64,000 nucleotides of DNA from NCBI RefSeq assembly GCF_025698545.1, contig NC_068565.1, positions 5,766,001 through 5,830,000 on the forward strand. The letters are read 5' to 3'. Every line of letters starts with the position of its first letter. Within the stretch, counting starts at the first letter, position 1. The stretch comes from Gossypium raimondii. Lineage: Eukaryota > Streptophyta > Magnoliopsida > Malvales > Malvaceae. A program made the translations under genes and the position numbers. Under the pieces are notes generated by a model. The model ran no database searches, was not told where the DNA came from, and saw only the letters and a list, made by a program, of their open reading frames with translations. This document shows, piece after piece, positions 12,460 to 23,538 of the stretch.

Positions 12460-12725
12460 GAAGGGAGACCGCGTGCTCCGCAACGACCCAAAGTGAAACA
12501 CGTATCTACCAGGCCTAAGCCCGCACGAGATGTCAGTACTAGGAATAGAAAGGACCACGTGCTCCGCAGGTGACCCAGAGTGAGACATGTGTCCAGCCGG
12601 CCTGAAGCCCGCACGAAATGTCAGCACTAGGAACAAAAAGAACCGCGTCCACCACAGGTGATCCAGAGTGAGACACGTGTCCAGCAAGCCTAAAGCCTAC
12701 ACGAATTGTCAGTACTAAGAACAAC
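12460..12725. repeat. Three-copy ~88-bp tandem repeat with ACGT cores
   Basis: Copies begin near 12,462 (AGACCGCGTGCTCCGC), 12,551 (AGGACCACGTGCTCCGC) and 12,639 (AGAACCGCGTCCACCAC), and each ends with a TGTCAGTACTAGGAA-type phrase. Each holds a version of AGTGAGACACGTGTCCAGC; in copy 3 GACACGTGTC is a perfect palindrome containing the G-box/ABRE core CACGTG. The block is markedly GC-richer than its surroundings. A TATA-like TGTATAAATACTC follows at about 12,770, so the array could be an upstream (U3-like) part of an old LTR. Confidence 0.65.
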
Positions 12726-13321
12726 GAAGTCAAGACAAAACAGTAGAGTCATATCGTGAACTATAATAACATGTATAAATACTCAAATATTCCATTAATG
12801 AGACACGAGATAAATTACTCAACAAGATAATAGATGGTGCACAATAAACCAGTTGTAAAACGATAGAGATGGACAATAAATAGTAATATTTGGACCACCC
12901 GTTTTGTTATTTTCTTAGACAATAAATAGAAATATTTGGACTCGTTAGTTTCTTTAACTAACACTTGGCCTTAAAAATTTTTCACATGATTTTCATGAGT
13001 AGACAATGGTAGGGGTGAGCAAAACTCGATTCGACTCGAAAAAATTAAAAAAAAATTTGAATTTCAAGTTAAACGAATCGAGTTATTTGAGTCAACTCGA
13101 AATTTTTTTCAAATTTCGAGTTCGAATCGAGTTTGGTTTTCAAATTTGATTAACTCGAATAATTCGAATAAACCGAATATCAAACTATAATAATTTACAT
13201 TATTATCCCAAACTCCTAAACCTCTTCAGTTTCCTCCTAAAACTTTTACTACCTCCCACTTTCCCTGATAACTTTTGCTCCATTCCCATCCTACCCCCTT
13301 CTATCCCAAACCCATTCCGCC

Positions 13322-15667
13322 TGTAACACCCCAAACCCGATCTAAATGTTATGACCGAATCTGGCGAAGTCACATTGTAACACCCCTTACCCGTATTCGA
13401 CGCCGGAATAGGGTACGAGGCATTACTAGAAGACATACATTTGCAATCGTATTAAACCGAGTTACAAAATTTCATCTGAATTAAAACTTTTAAATTATTA
13501 ACGTTCTTTTATAATTCTTTACAACATATCCTCGAAATATTATATTCATAACAAATAGGGCCTACGAGACTCGATTTTTACACATGTAATTCAAAGCTTC
13601 ATTTCCATTTCATTCAATTCACAATTTCTCATGTTCACAATTCAAATCAATTTCTCAATCCAATATATATATTTCAATCATCTAAGAATATAATTCAAGT
13701 TACACGAACTTACCAGGCTAAATTACAGAAATACCAAAATTCAGGAACATTTTGGTAATTTTCTATTTTCCTCGAATTTCCACTCAATCTTGATATAAAT
13801 TAATATTTCATTCAATTTATTAATTTAAATAATAAAACAATTCATTTCATACAATTTGGTCACTTTTTGACATTTTTACAAATTTACCTTTAAAATATTA
13901 CTTTTATTCAATTTAGTCATTGAACCTAAAGCATGCAAATTAGCCATTTTTAATGAAAACGCATGCTAGTTGAATAATCATATATTTTCCTCCTCCTCCT
14001 CTCCATTCCACATCCTTAATGTATATAACATGCTTATATGTAACATTATCTATAATTTCACTATTTATTTGTTCATTCAAAGCTGTCCACTTGAGTCATT
14101 GTCACAAAATTATTTATGTCTTGAGCTACAGAAATCCGAATTAAGATCCGAAATTTTTTTTTCTGAAACTAGACTCACATATCTTATTACCATAAAATTT
14201 TTATAATTTTTTGTTTAGCCAATAAGTACAGTTTATTCTTTAAATTCATCCATATTCTGCTGTTTGACAGTTTTGACCCTTCTTCACTAAAAATTAATTA
14301 TCTCCTCGTACAATATTCGGATAATGTTACCGTCTATTTCTATTGAAAATATACTCATTCAATATTTTAAACATATAAATTTAAGCCCCTAATCATTTTT
14401 CTCCAATTTTTGATGATTTTTCAAAGTCAGAACAGGGGAACCCGAAATCATTCTGACCTTATCTCACAAAATTTATTATAACTCATTATTTAAAATTCCA
14501 TTGCTTACAAAGTTTCTTCTATGAGAAACTAGGATCAATAAGATTTAATTCAATATTTTTTTCATCCTCTAATTCAATTTTCACGATTTATGGTGATTTT
14601 TCAAAGTTAGACTACTGCTGTTGTCCAAAACTGTTTTAGTGCAAGATGTTGATTACTAGGTGTATAACTCCCTTATTCCCTTTCTCTATAATATTTCCCA
14701 TCACTTTCACTTATTTTTCTTCACTAATATATCAAGAACATAAGACCTTATATAAGAAAACTCTACTATAACATTATTTCCATACTTTTCAATAATATCA
14801 AACTTAAAAATATATTGAAATCTTGATGTTCTTACCTTATGTTATTGATTTCAATCTTTAACTTGATTTTCTCTCTCCTCCAGCTTCTATTTCTTGAATC
14901 TAACTTGATATTCTAGCTCCCCATTGTCTTCTTGTTATTTTTCTCTCTTGGAAGCTATAAAAATTCTTTTGATTTCTAAGTGAAAATAGTAAATTTTTGG
15001 TGGAAGGACCAAATTGTAAAGAAAGTAAAACTTTTTTTTTTCCTCTCTTCCCACGTTGGTTGCATGGAAGAAGATGAAGATTCTTCATCTTTCCTTCCAT
15101 ATATATACTAAATAGAATAATAATAAAATAATAAAATATTATTTAAAAATCAAATTAAAATATTAATAAACTAATATTTATTTAATTAATTAATCTAAAA
15201 TATCACCAACATCATCATTGCCTTCTAGATTTCTCTCTTTCTAATTGACCATTTTACCCTTCAAAATCTTTAAAATTCCTTCCTTGAGTCATCAATTAAT
15301 TTGGTAAAATTGTGATTTAGTCCCTCAAAATTCTTTATCTTTTCAATTTGGTCCTAATTCATCCATTTTCCTTAGTTTCTAGATTATTCCACCCTTAAAA
15401 TATTTACAATATTGGTCCTTCAAATTTTTTGTATTTACCCTTTAACCCCTCAAATTTTGAGTATTTACTCTTGGGCAACAAAACTTTCCTCACTTTTGCG
15501 ATTTAATCCTTTCTTGAATTAATATGCCATAATATAATTCCCAATGTTGCCATAACTCAAAATTTCCCTTTTTGTCACCTTATTTCCTTATTTTACTATC
15601 AAGGATACCTATTTTTTTACTGTAATAATTTTCGGGGTATTACAGTAGTAATTTTCGGGATATTACA
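13322..15667. mobile_element. Outer TGTAACACCCC-ended, LTR-like element, interrupted
   Basis: The sequence starts TGTAACACCCCAAACCCGA at 13322 and a matching end, TTTTCGGGATATTACA, lies at 15,667. Only about 54 bp of the left side and 22 bp of the right side belong to this copy; the rest is a second element inserted inside it. TG...CA termini and the TGTAACACCCC / GGGGTATTACA complementarity suggest a solo long terminal repeat. No matching 5-bp target duplication (CCGCC against CCCCA), so the assignment is tentative. Confidence 0.45.
13376..15644. mobile_element. Inner TGTAACACCCC-ended element (solo-LTR-like, ~2.27 kb)
   Basis: It begins TGTAACACCCCTTACCCG at 13376 and ends TTTTCGGGGTATTACA at 15644. 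The ends are a near-perfect 11-bp inverted repeat of the TG...CA kind. The interior is AT-rich, has no long reading frame, and has repeated phrases such as TGATTTTTCAAAGTCAGA (14,411) and TGATTTTTCAAAGTTAGA (14,592), as in long LTRs with internal tandem duplication. Flanks (CACAT and GTAGT) do not match, so either the target duplication has decayed or the structure came from recombination between related repeats. Confidence 0.5.
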
Positions 15668-16700
15668 CCCCATTTTTTTTTGAATATTTCCCTCTCCAAA
15701 ATTTACTCCTCCCATTTATTCTCTCCCCCCCCCCCCCCAAATTTTACTCCCTCAACCTCTAAAACTTTTTATTTTCCCCCTAAACTTTTACTTCTCACCC
15801 TTTACCCCTAAATAAAAAATTAAAATCATCCAAAAAAAATTCTTAAACCTAAATAATAATTTTATTTATATCTACTATTTATATTATTAAATTAAATTCC
15901 ACATTTTTTACTATTTATATTATTGAATTGTTTTATCATATTGAATATTTATAAATTTTTGCTAAAATTGAATTATTGATCTTGTCATAAAATATTTGTG
16001 TTAAAATTTTATGTTGGTATCAATTTCACATTTTATCTTTTAAGAAACTTTTATTAAAAATTACATTTTTACATTTAATATATTTTTTAATTTCAAAATA
16101 TATAGTGACAAGAATCGAAGATAATTGAAGCAACTAATCAAGCAAAGAAGTTAACCCGTATATAAAAGATTAATAAATAAATTATAAGGAGATTAAAGTT
16201 AATAATAAATTTGATTACAATGGGGAAATTTGATTAAGGTGGATGACAGTGATTACAAGGGCCTAAAATAAATTTTTTTAATTTAACTCGAACAAATATA
16301 TTCGATTCGATTTGATTCGAATTCCATTTCACTTGACTCGATTTGAGAAAATTTCAAATCGAGTTAGGATGATAAAATATGATTCGTCAACTTGATTAAC
16401 TCGAAATTTTTTCATTCGATTCGATTCGTTTTGATCGAACGCTCACCTCTAGACAATGGATTCAGTTGGCATTGCATGGGCTCGGTATGTCATAACTGTG
16501 TGCATGGTAGTTGATACTACTCTATTCATATTTATATTTTATTTCTACCTTCAAAAAAGCATATACATTAGTTTCTTGATTGAGTTTAGTGTCATATTGA
16601 ATATATAAGTTATATGATTTTATTTTTTAAAAATTTATAACTCACAACGTTATCAACAATTATATAAAAAGCATCCATTACAAGTATTGAATTAAACTAA

Positions 16701-16849
16701 GGATTCTTTTAGATGGGTGATATATTTACTTGCAGTTAGTGTAAAAACAGTAGTGACGGTGAGATTAGACACTTTAGTGATACTGTAACGTGAGACAAAA
16801 AGAAAAATTAAACGCACCGTACTGAAAGTAAACGCATATAAAAAGATCC
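16701..16849. mobile_element. MITE with TAA target duplication (PIF/Harbinger-like)
   Basis: A 149-bp element starts GGATTCTTTTAGATGGG and ends ATATAAAAAGATCC, a short terminal inverted repeat, and is flanked by TAA at 16,698-16,700 and 16,850-16,852. A related copy lies near 49,897-50,028, sharing the GTTAGTGTAAAAACAG, GACAATGAGATTA-like and ACTGTAACGTGAGA phrases. A 3-bp TAA/TTA duplication is the PIF/Harbinger signature. Confidence 0.65.
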
Positions 16850-19583
16850 TAACTCAACAAATAACTTACTCATACCTCAAAATTCCCCAAACTTCCTATT
16901 TTACAGATAAGTTAATGTCTCATTGGCATAAGTTATGTGATATTAATTGTTCTTTTATATAGCAAAGACACTAAAAATAAGAAGATTTTTCTTTTCTTTT
17001 TTCTTAAAAAAAATTTATACAAATTTGTGATTGTGTAATAATCGAAGTTAAATATTTGATTTACGGGACTATTTTTTTGGGGTAATTAAAATGATTCAAT
17101 TGCATCAACTAAACCAATATTAGTTAAATGGTTATTCAACAACATTCTATCTTGGTGCAGCATGTCCATCATAATCGCAAGAGGTAATAAGATTCTCAGA
17201 ATGTAATGTTATTTAGCATATTATTGAATATGTTATATTACCTTGTTTGGTTCATTTACTTAGAATGTAAGGTATTGTCCAAGTATGTTTACATTACTTT
17301 ATTTGGTTCATTTAGTTAAAATATAAAGTATTGCTATTTGACAGATGAAATGTAAAATTATCTAAAACACATTTTACTAAATTGTCTTTATTATAAAATT
17401 TGCTTTTTGTAAAACATGTATAAATAAAGAAGTTGAAACAATTTTAGACATCATTATCATACTAATTAATCATGGGTACTTAACTTCTTTTTTTTTTTGA
17501 AAATGTAAATTTATTAATTCATTCCATGAATGGAACCATACAATTTGGGGAGGGAAAAAAAAGACAACAAACACTCATCATCGACGATGAAGGAGAAACT
17601 CCATCAATATAACAAAGGCTTCAACCACATCATTAATAGAACATTACGACACATGGACAATCGACTTTGCCACAATTTAAGCACGACATATCTAGAGCGA
17701 TTACAAGGGAAATCAACCCCGAATGGTCCAAAGCGACGGACAAAATCAGTAAAGCGTCCTAAAAAATTTGTACAAGACAAGACAAAAACTTCTAAAAGTA
17801 AAATTTATTAAACAATGAAAAAAAACATACAAACTGTTGGACAAAACATGTTAGCGAACAAAATATATAAAATATAAACAAACAATTATTTATATATATA
17901 AATAAAATATAAATAGAATAATTTATATTTAAATTGTCAAATACGTAAACCAATAAAAATCGTAACAAAAAGTTGAAATTGAAAACAAGAATAGAGATTT
18001 ACTAAACGTTGAGGCTTGTTTAACACAGTTTCCTTAAGACAGATTTGGCCGCTCTTACGGTACTTAGAGAAACATCAGTCGAATGTCTCCCATGATACAA
18101 CAACACAATGATCAAAGCAGTAGCACATCTGCAACGATCAACGAACAAAAGTTACATTTTTCTATCACTAGAACGTTGGAAATATGGAGAGGAAAAAAAA
18201 GAATTTTGAGAACAAAATTAATTCAGTGTGAGGGGAAAAATTCTTTAAAATTCAAAGCTTTTTATAGGCATTTAGGATGATGGAGTTTTTGGATTATGTC
18301 TGCTGAGGAAAAATAATTTTGTGTTGGGCTAAAATAGCCAAAACATATTTTGGATCTGACCAGTCTAATCATTTCGCATCTCCAACCCCAACAAATTTAG
18401 ACCTACACCCTCTATGCACGAGGCAAAATTCCAATTGTAATCGTTCAATTATTCTTTAAGAGAGTTCTCATATATATACACATCTCACACTTGGTATTTA
18501 ACCAATGTGGGAGCTAAGCTTTTACTTTTCCTCAACAAATATTTTCAAATAGTTTACTTTGAGCATTAATTTTTCATTCATCGCTCAACCATTTTGAGCA
18601 TATGATATACCGTTGTAAAGATCTCATGGAGTAGAATATGAAAACATAATTTTATGACTTAACTCTCCACCTTTACATATTGAGAATATGCCTCAAAGTT
18701 CTCATAATATGCAATTTTTTCAACACAAACTTGAGACAATATGAGTCAAAATTAATTCGTGAAATTATTTATTATTTTGACGTACTCTCTTAAAAAGCTA
18801 CCATTCGAGTATCTGTGGTCAACCCATTTTTCAAGATGCCCATCGTTATGTCTATCACAACTTGTGAAGATAACAAAATACTCGTAAAATAAATATGCAA
18901 ACTAAAAGAAAAGAAAGCACTTAAAGTGAATGAGAAGAAGAAATTGTTGGTGGAAAGGAAAAAAATATGAGCAATAACTAATTCGAAAGTTAATACAATC
19001 GCTAAACAAAATAAGAAAGAAAAAACAAATGGCTTCGAGGAAAAGGAGAGAAGTTTTAGGCCATTGTGCTTATTAATTGGGAAATTATTAATTAGCAAGT
19101 TGAAACAAATTATGTTTGATGCAATGTATCCATCTTTTAAACCCTGATATTATTATAATATTCAATGGCACAAAATCTTTTTATTAGCCTTTTTTTATAA
19201 AATTGAATATAAATAATAATAATAATATAAATAATATTTTTATTGGTATTATAATTAATTCACCCTCAAATGTTACATATTTTGTTAATTTAGTTCTGAT
19301 TTAATAAATTTGGCCCACGATATTACGCTTTTTGTCAATGTTTTCACGAATATATAAACATTAAGGAAAAATCTGTTCTTATACCAATCAAATTATATAT
19401 AATTTATGGAAAATATTAACGTCATGATTAATTATCTTGAGTTGCTCATTTTTAAAATTAACGGCAATTAAATTGGTCTAATTTTTTGACAAGGACTAAT
19501 TTATTTAATATCGAAATTGAGAGGGTTGAAGATGCATGTTTTTACCAAGATACCTTATTTTCATTAAAAAACTAGATTATGTC

Positions 19584-19936
19584 AAGGTTAAAATATGCCA
19601 TAAGTCTCTTTACTCTTTAGAATTTAGTTTTTATACTTTTATTTTAGAAACTTTATTTTTCTACTTTTTAGATTCTAAATTTCATGTATAGCTGTTAACA
19701 CTACTAGATTCTTTTTATTAAATCTAAATTTATTATAACGTCATTTTTAGTTGCATGATTATCAAGTGAATATTTTTTTATTTTGAAATGTCACACCAAC
19801 AAATTTAACAGTATTAATAGTTGGGCATGAATTTTAAAATTTGAAAAGTAGGAGGGCTAAATTCCTAGAATAAAAGTAGAAAGAGTAAATTTCAAGTTTT
19901 CTAAAAGTACAGGGACTTATGATAAATTTTAACCTT
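19584..19936. mobile_element. Foldback MITE, ~353 bp
   Basis: The element starts AAGGTTAAAATATGCCATAA and ends TTATGATAAATTTTAACCTT. These ends pair over about 20 bases, and pairing continues inward (AAGTCTCTTTACTC against AAAGTACAGGGACTT). The centre holds TGTTAACACTACTAGATT. Half-copies of the same family lie near 47,995-48,200 and 58,470-58,920. It sits about 230 bp upstream of the glycosyltransferase start, so it could be part of that promoter region. Confidence 0.7.
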
Positions 19937-20162
19937 TTTAAATTATAAGCAAAAGTGATTTACTTGTTTTTCATTTCCAAATTCCAGATTTTGCAACTGA
20001 AGTTTGCCGCAAAAGATTTCGCTGTTCAGTTAAATTTAAAGATCTGGATCAATAATTTTACCCTTGAATTTCGGTATTTAACGAGATCCATTCATATCCG
20101 CTTCGAAAACTAAGAGTTTCCAAAAATATACCTCCAATTTCACCACCACCAACAAAAAGAAA

Positions 20163-21539
20163 ATGGCGGAAACCGATAGTTCAGAGTTTCGTATGCTCAT
20201 GTTTCCGTGGTTTGCATTTGGTCACATGACTCCATATCTTCATCTAGCTAACAAGTTAGCTCAAAAGGGTTATCGAATCACTTTCGCAACACCCCAAAAG
20301 GCTATCAACCGATTACGGCATTTGAATCTATTCCCAGATTTCATATCGTTCCATGTCATTACCGTCCCCTCCGTTACCGGTCTCCCTCCCGGTGCCGAGA
20401 CTGCTTCCGATGTCCCCATTTTCTTGACTCATTTCCTCGCCATAGCCTTGGACCTCACCAGGGACCAACTCGAGAGCCTCGTCACGTCGATTAAACCCAA
20501 GTTTATTATTTACGACGCTGCTTATTGGATTCCCGAGGTAGCCAAACCATTGGGGATCAAAACAATTAATTTCAACGTCGTTTCCGCCGCATCGATCGCT
20601 ATTGTTTTGGTTCCGGCACGTAATGTGCCGAAGGACAGGCCTATAACTATGGAAGAGTTGGCTACGCCGCCACCTGGTTACCCTTCAACTTCCGTAGTGT
20701 TGCGTGGGACTGAACTAGAAACCCTGTTGTTTGTGACCAATCCTTTCGGGGAAGAGATGACGTTTTACGAGAGAATCACTTTGTCAATGAAGAACTGTGA
20801 TGTTATATCCATAAGGACTTGTTACGAAGTTGAAGGGAAGCTGTGTGATTATATCAGCAGCCAGTACCAGAAACAAGTTCTTTTAACAGGTCCAGTTTTA
20901 CCCGAAGATTCCAAGTCTTCACTGGATGAACGATGGAGTAACTGGTTAGCTGGGTTCGAACCAGGTTCAGTGGTGTTTTGTGCTTTCGGGAGCCAATTAA
21001 TTCTTGAGATGGCTCAGTTTCGTGAACTTGTATTAGCGTTCGAGCTAACAGGGCTGCCGTTTTTTATCGCCCTGAAGCCACCATTGGGAGCCGAAAAGGT
21101 GGAAGAAGCATTGCCTGAAGGGTTCGAAGAGAGGGTTAAAGGGAGAGGAGTGGTTTATGGTGCATGGGTGCAGCAACCGTTGGTGTTAGCTCACCCATCA
21201 GTGGGGTGTTTCGTTAGCCATTGTGGGTTCGGTTCCATGTGGGAGTCTTTGCTTAGTGATTGCCAAATAGTGTTGGTTCCACACCTGGGTGACCAAATCT
21301 TGAACACCAGGCTATTGGCCGATGAGATGAAGGTTGCAGTGGAGGTGAAGAAAGAAGAGAACGGTTGGATTTCAAAGGAGAATCTGAGTGAAGCTATCAA
21401 ATCAGTGATGGATAAAGAGAGTGAAGTAGGTAAATTGGTGATGGAGAATCATAAGAAATGGAGAGAAGTAATAAACCCTAACTTGATGAATGGTTACATC
21501 GACAAGTTTCTGCAAGGTATGCGTCAACCTGTCAGTTGA
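20163..21539 (+). CDS. UDP-glycosyltransferase, UGT79 (flavonoid glycoside sugar-chain) type
   Basis: An intronless 458-residue family 1 glycosyltransferase, the usual length for the family. It should transfer a sugar from a UDP-sugar to a small acceptor in the cytosol. Visible residues: catalytic His21 in FAFGHMTPY, the activating Asp118 in IIYDAAYW, and the 44-residue UDP-sugar (PSPG) box at 335-378, from WVQQP to LGDQ. The box has HCGFGSMWESL instead of the common HCGWNS; that variant is typical of the UGT79/UGT94 group, which extends the sugar already on a flavonoid or anthocyanin (branch-forming 1,2-linkage). The acceptor and sugar cannot be read from sequence; Gln378 slightly favours UDP-glucose, but xylose and rhamnose users also occur. 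The start is the first ATG after an A-rich leader, and a polyadenylation-type AATAAA lies at 21,752. It is convergent with the dioxygenase. I see no disabling lesion. Confidence 0.93.
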   Translation: MAETDSSEFRMLMFPWFAFGHMTPYLHLANKLAQKGYRITFATPQKAINRLRHLNLFPDFISFHVITVPSVTGLPPGAETASDVPIFLTHFLAIALDLTRDQLESLVTSIKPKFIIYDAAYWIPEVAKPLGIKTINFNVVSAASIAIVLVPARNVPKDRPITMEELATPPPGYPSTSVVLRGTELETLLFVTNPFGEEMTFYERITLSMKNCDVISIRTCYEVEGKLCDYISSQYQKQVLLTGPVLPEDSKSSLDERWSNWLAGFEPGSVVFCAFGSQLILEMAQFRELVLAFELTGLPFFIALKPPLGAEKVEEALPEGFEERVKGRGVVYGAWVQQPLVLAHPSVGCFVSHCGFGSMWESLLSDCQIVLVPHLGDQILNTRLLADEMKVAVEVKKEENGWISKENLSEAIKSVMDKESEVGKLVMENHKKWREVINPNLMNGYIDKFLQGMRQPVS

Positions 21540-22340
21540 AAGCATCGTAAGAAAGAGGATACCCCCCCAAATGTCATATGGCTGGAAAAAGCTTGGAATT
21601 AGTTGAGCATTGAAATGCCATGGATATATCTTTCTCGAAGCTCACTCATCTTGTGTTTTAGTTCATTATCTGCTATATTTATTTTCATGTAAGTTTACCA
21701 TAGATCTTTTTAGTTGCAGCTATTTTATGTAAGTTTAACAATCGGTTCATCAATAAATGTCATTTTTATTTAATTAATTCTTTTATTCTCACAACTAATT
21801 ATTATACAAATATATTTTAAATTAAAAATCGAAAATCAAATAACTTTTTAAACATGAAATTACAACTTTTCAAAAGACACTTTTTACTTAGAATCATGTC
21901 ACATTACTTTTATAAACAACTTTTATGCCCACTTTTTGCCACATTGCTATCCACCATGCAAATTTTGATAAATTGGAAAAAAGAAGTTATCTGCAAAAGT
22001 TTTTTACTTTAAATCATCCTTTGCTTGTAAAAGATCCAAGCACCGAGCTTCCATAGTGTATGGAATTATTATAAAACAACATATTTTCATTTCATGTATA
22101 ATGAGGCCTCAACTTCTGTAATTGTGTAGTCTTCATCTAATCCCCCCATGCTTTTGAAGCTTCAATGCAAACATCAAACTTTATCTCAGTGCCACAAATG
22201 AAATAACACCTGACTGTGCTTATTCCTCTTCTTTATTGCATACAGTGCAGAACAATAGCTGAAAATGTTTTTGAGTTATGAAATGAAAGAGCATGAACTG
22301 ATTACAGGGTTAAGTTGCAGAGAGCACGGGCGTTTTCAAT
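21540..22340. other. Convergent 3' region between UGT and dioxygenase
   Basis: About 800 bp between two stop codons facing each other. It contains the likely UGT poly(A) signal AATAAA at 21,752-21,757, AT-rich sequence, and the 3' untranslated region of the minus-strand dioxygenase. No further gene is apparent. Confidence 0.5.
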
Positions 22341-23538
22341 TTACTTTGAAGTGTCAAGCAGGAGCTTGTCAAGATTTCGTTTTCCTTCAGGGGCATTTGA
22401 GTACCATGAAGACAAGTAGTCTCTGTAAAGAACCGAAGAATACAGAGGTGGGGAAGATTTACTCACAAGATCAGAGACGGGGGATATTCGGACTGTCTTG
22501 GCTGGGTCATGAAAAGTGGCGATTGAGAGACGGGCTTTGCTTGCATTTGTTACGGCTCGGTGCACACAGGTTTTGTATTGCCCATTAGTTATAATCTGCA
22601 GGTAAGGCATGATTCTCAACACTCATTTTTCATAGTATGATACATTGATAGAATATTAAAAAGATGAGTAACACACCTCAGTTTGGTCAGCCACAAGAAC
22701 AAGGATGGCATTTGGAAGGGGATCGACCAAGAGCCACTCCCCATCCTTGAGCACTTGAAGGCCACCAACATTGTCCTGCATTAGAAGCGTGATGGCACCT
22801 ATATCAGAATGAGATTGCAGGCCCAACGTCAAATCTGGCCGCGGACAAGGAGGATAATAACTGGCTGTTATGTTCTGATAGAACTCCCCAACTGCATCTT
22901 CAATGCAGGACGCCTTCAGTCCTAAACTCTCAGACATTAATGCCAATAGTCTCTGAACCAACGCTTTCATCTCATCACTATAATTGGCCATCAATTCCCT
23001 ACATAAACATAAACCAAGTTGAGAACACCTTTAACAACATTAATCAATATAAAACAGACTACCTGTATTCGGGAGGAAAATGAGGCCAAGCTGAAGGATT
23101 GCGGCGTGAAAGAGGTAACGTATGGTGATCAAAATAGTCCCTCCAATCCAAAACAGTTTCATTTTCAGAGCTTACTAGCAAACGACTACCGTATCCCTCA
23201 GAGGCAGCAAAATTCGGATTGCAAGCATATTTAAGTTTATCCTCCATCGGGAAATCATTGAAAAAAGAAAAACAGGCTCTCCTCAAATCATCCAACAGTT
23301 TTGTAGGTACCCCATGGTTGATAACATGAAAAGCTCCCCAATCTCTACAAGCCTCTCGAATGGCTGGAAGGACGGACTCCTTTTCACTGGATAGATCAAC
23401 GGCAGGAACATGTTTGCAGCTCAAATCAGCTATATTTTCAGTTACAGATCCAGGCCGGTTCTTGGGGGGTTGAATGTATTGTGACGGAACCTCTGAAATG
23501 CCCTGAGAAAGAATTTGAACCCTTACTGCCCCTTCCAT
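22341..23538 (-). CDS. 2-oxoglutarate/Fe(II)-dependent dioxygenase (DOXC class)
   Basis: Three exons with GT-AG introns and consistent phase: 23,538-23,063, 22,998-22,677 and 22,595-22,341, giving 350 residues. The ATG at 23,538 is preferred: translation upstream meets an in-frame stop after a few codons. The N-terminal DIOX_N part spans about 45-160 (with WGAFHVINHG at 67-76) and the catalytic jelly-roll about 200-300. Iron ligands are His222 and Asp224 in SHSD, and His278; Arg288 and Ser290 (RLS) bind 2-oxoglutarate; the family YYPPC motif is at 206-210. All catalytic residues are present, so the enzyme should be active, oxidising a small hydrophobic or phenolic metabolite in the cytosol. 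The subfamily (with GYGSRLL and DWRDYFDHH) is the DOXC group that includes many specialised-metabolism enzymes; the substrate is unknown. It resembles the Arabidopsis gene I recall next to the UGT79 cluster. Confidence 0.9.

Larger units (their letters stand above)
13010..16450. mobile_element. Mutator-like element with 9-bp target duplication
   Basis: AGACAATGG occurs at 13001-13009 and again at 16,451-16,459. Between them the sequence begins TAGGGGTGAGCAAAACTCG and ends TCGAACGCTCACCTCT, a short imperfect inverted repeat (AGGGGTGAGC against AGAGGTGAGC). The 150-200 bp inside each end is rich in TTCGAATCGAGTT-like phrases, mirrored between the two ends. A 9-bp duplication with such ends fits the Mutator superfamily. 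No transposase remains; the middle is filled by nested TGTAACACCCC-ended DNA. Confidence 0.75.
16460..20162. other. Intergenic region upstream of the glycosyltransferase, no gene seen
   Basis: Apart from the two MITEs listed separately I see no gene. The 93-codon frame at 17,530-17,811 and the 65-codon frame at 18,083-18,280 are rich in Lys, Asn and Thr, have no recognisable motif and lack neighbours in phase. The segment 18,010-18,110 (CAGTTTCCTTAAGACAGATT and following) is less AT-rich and looks like a conserved repeat I cannot name. About 18,790-19,100 holds only a low-complexity minus-strand frame. Confidence 0.45.

Noticed and set aside
12300-12733. Three overlapping minus-strand frames of 64-104 codons
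   Set aside because: They are the translation of the ~88-bp tandem repeat in three phases; repetition and GC content keep the frames open.
17530-17811. Possible small basic protein of 93 residues
   Set aside because: Lys/Asn-rich composition, no motif, no splice partners and no promoter signs; nearby oligo-T and TTTATTAATTCATTCC suggest a retroposon tail at most.
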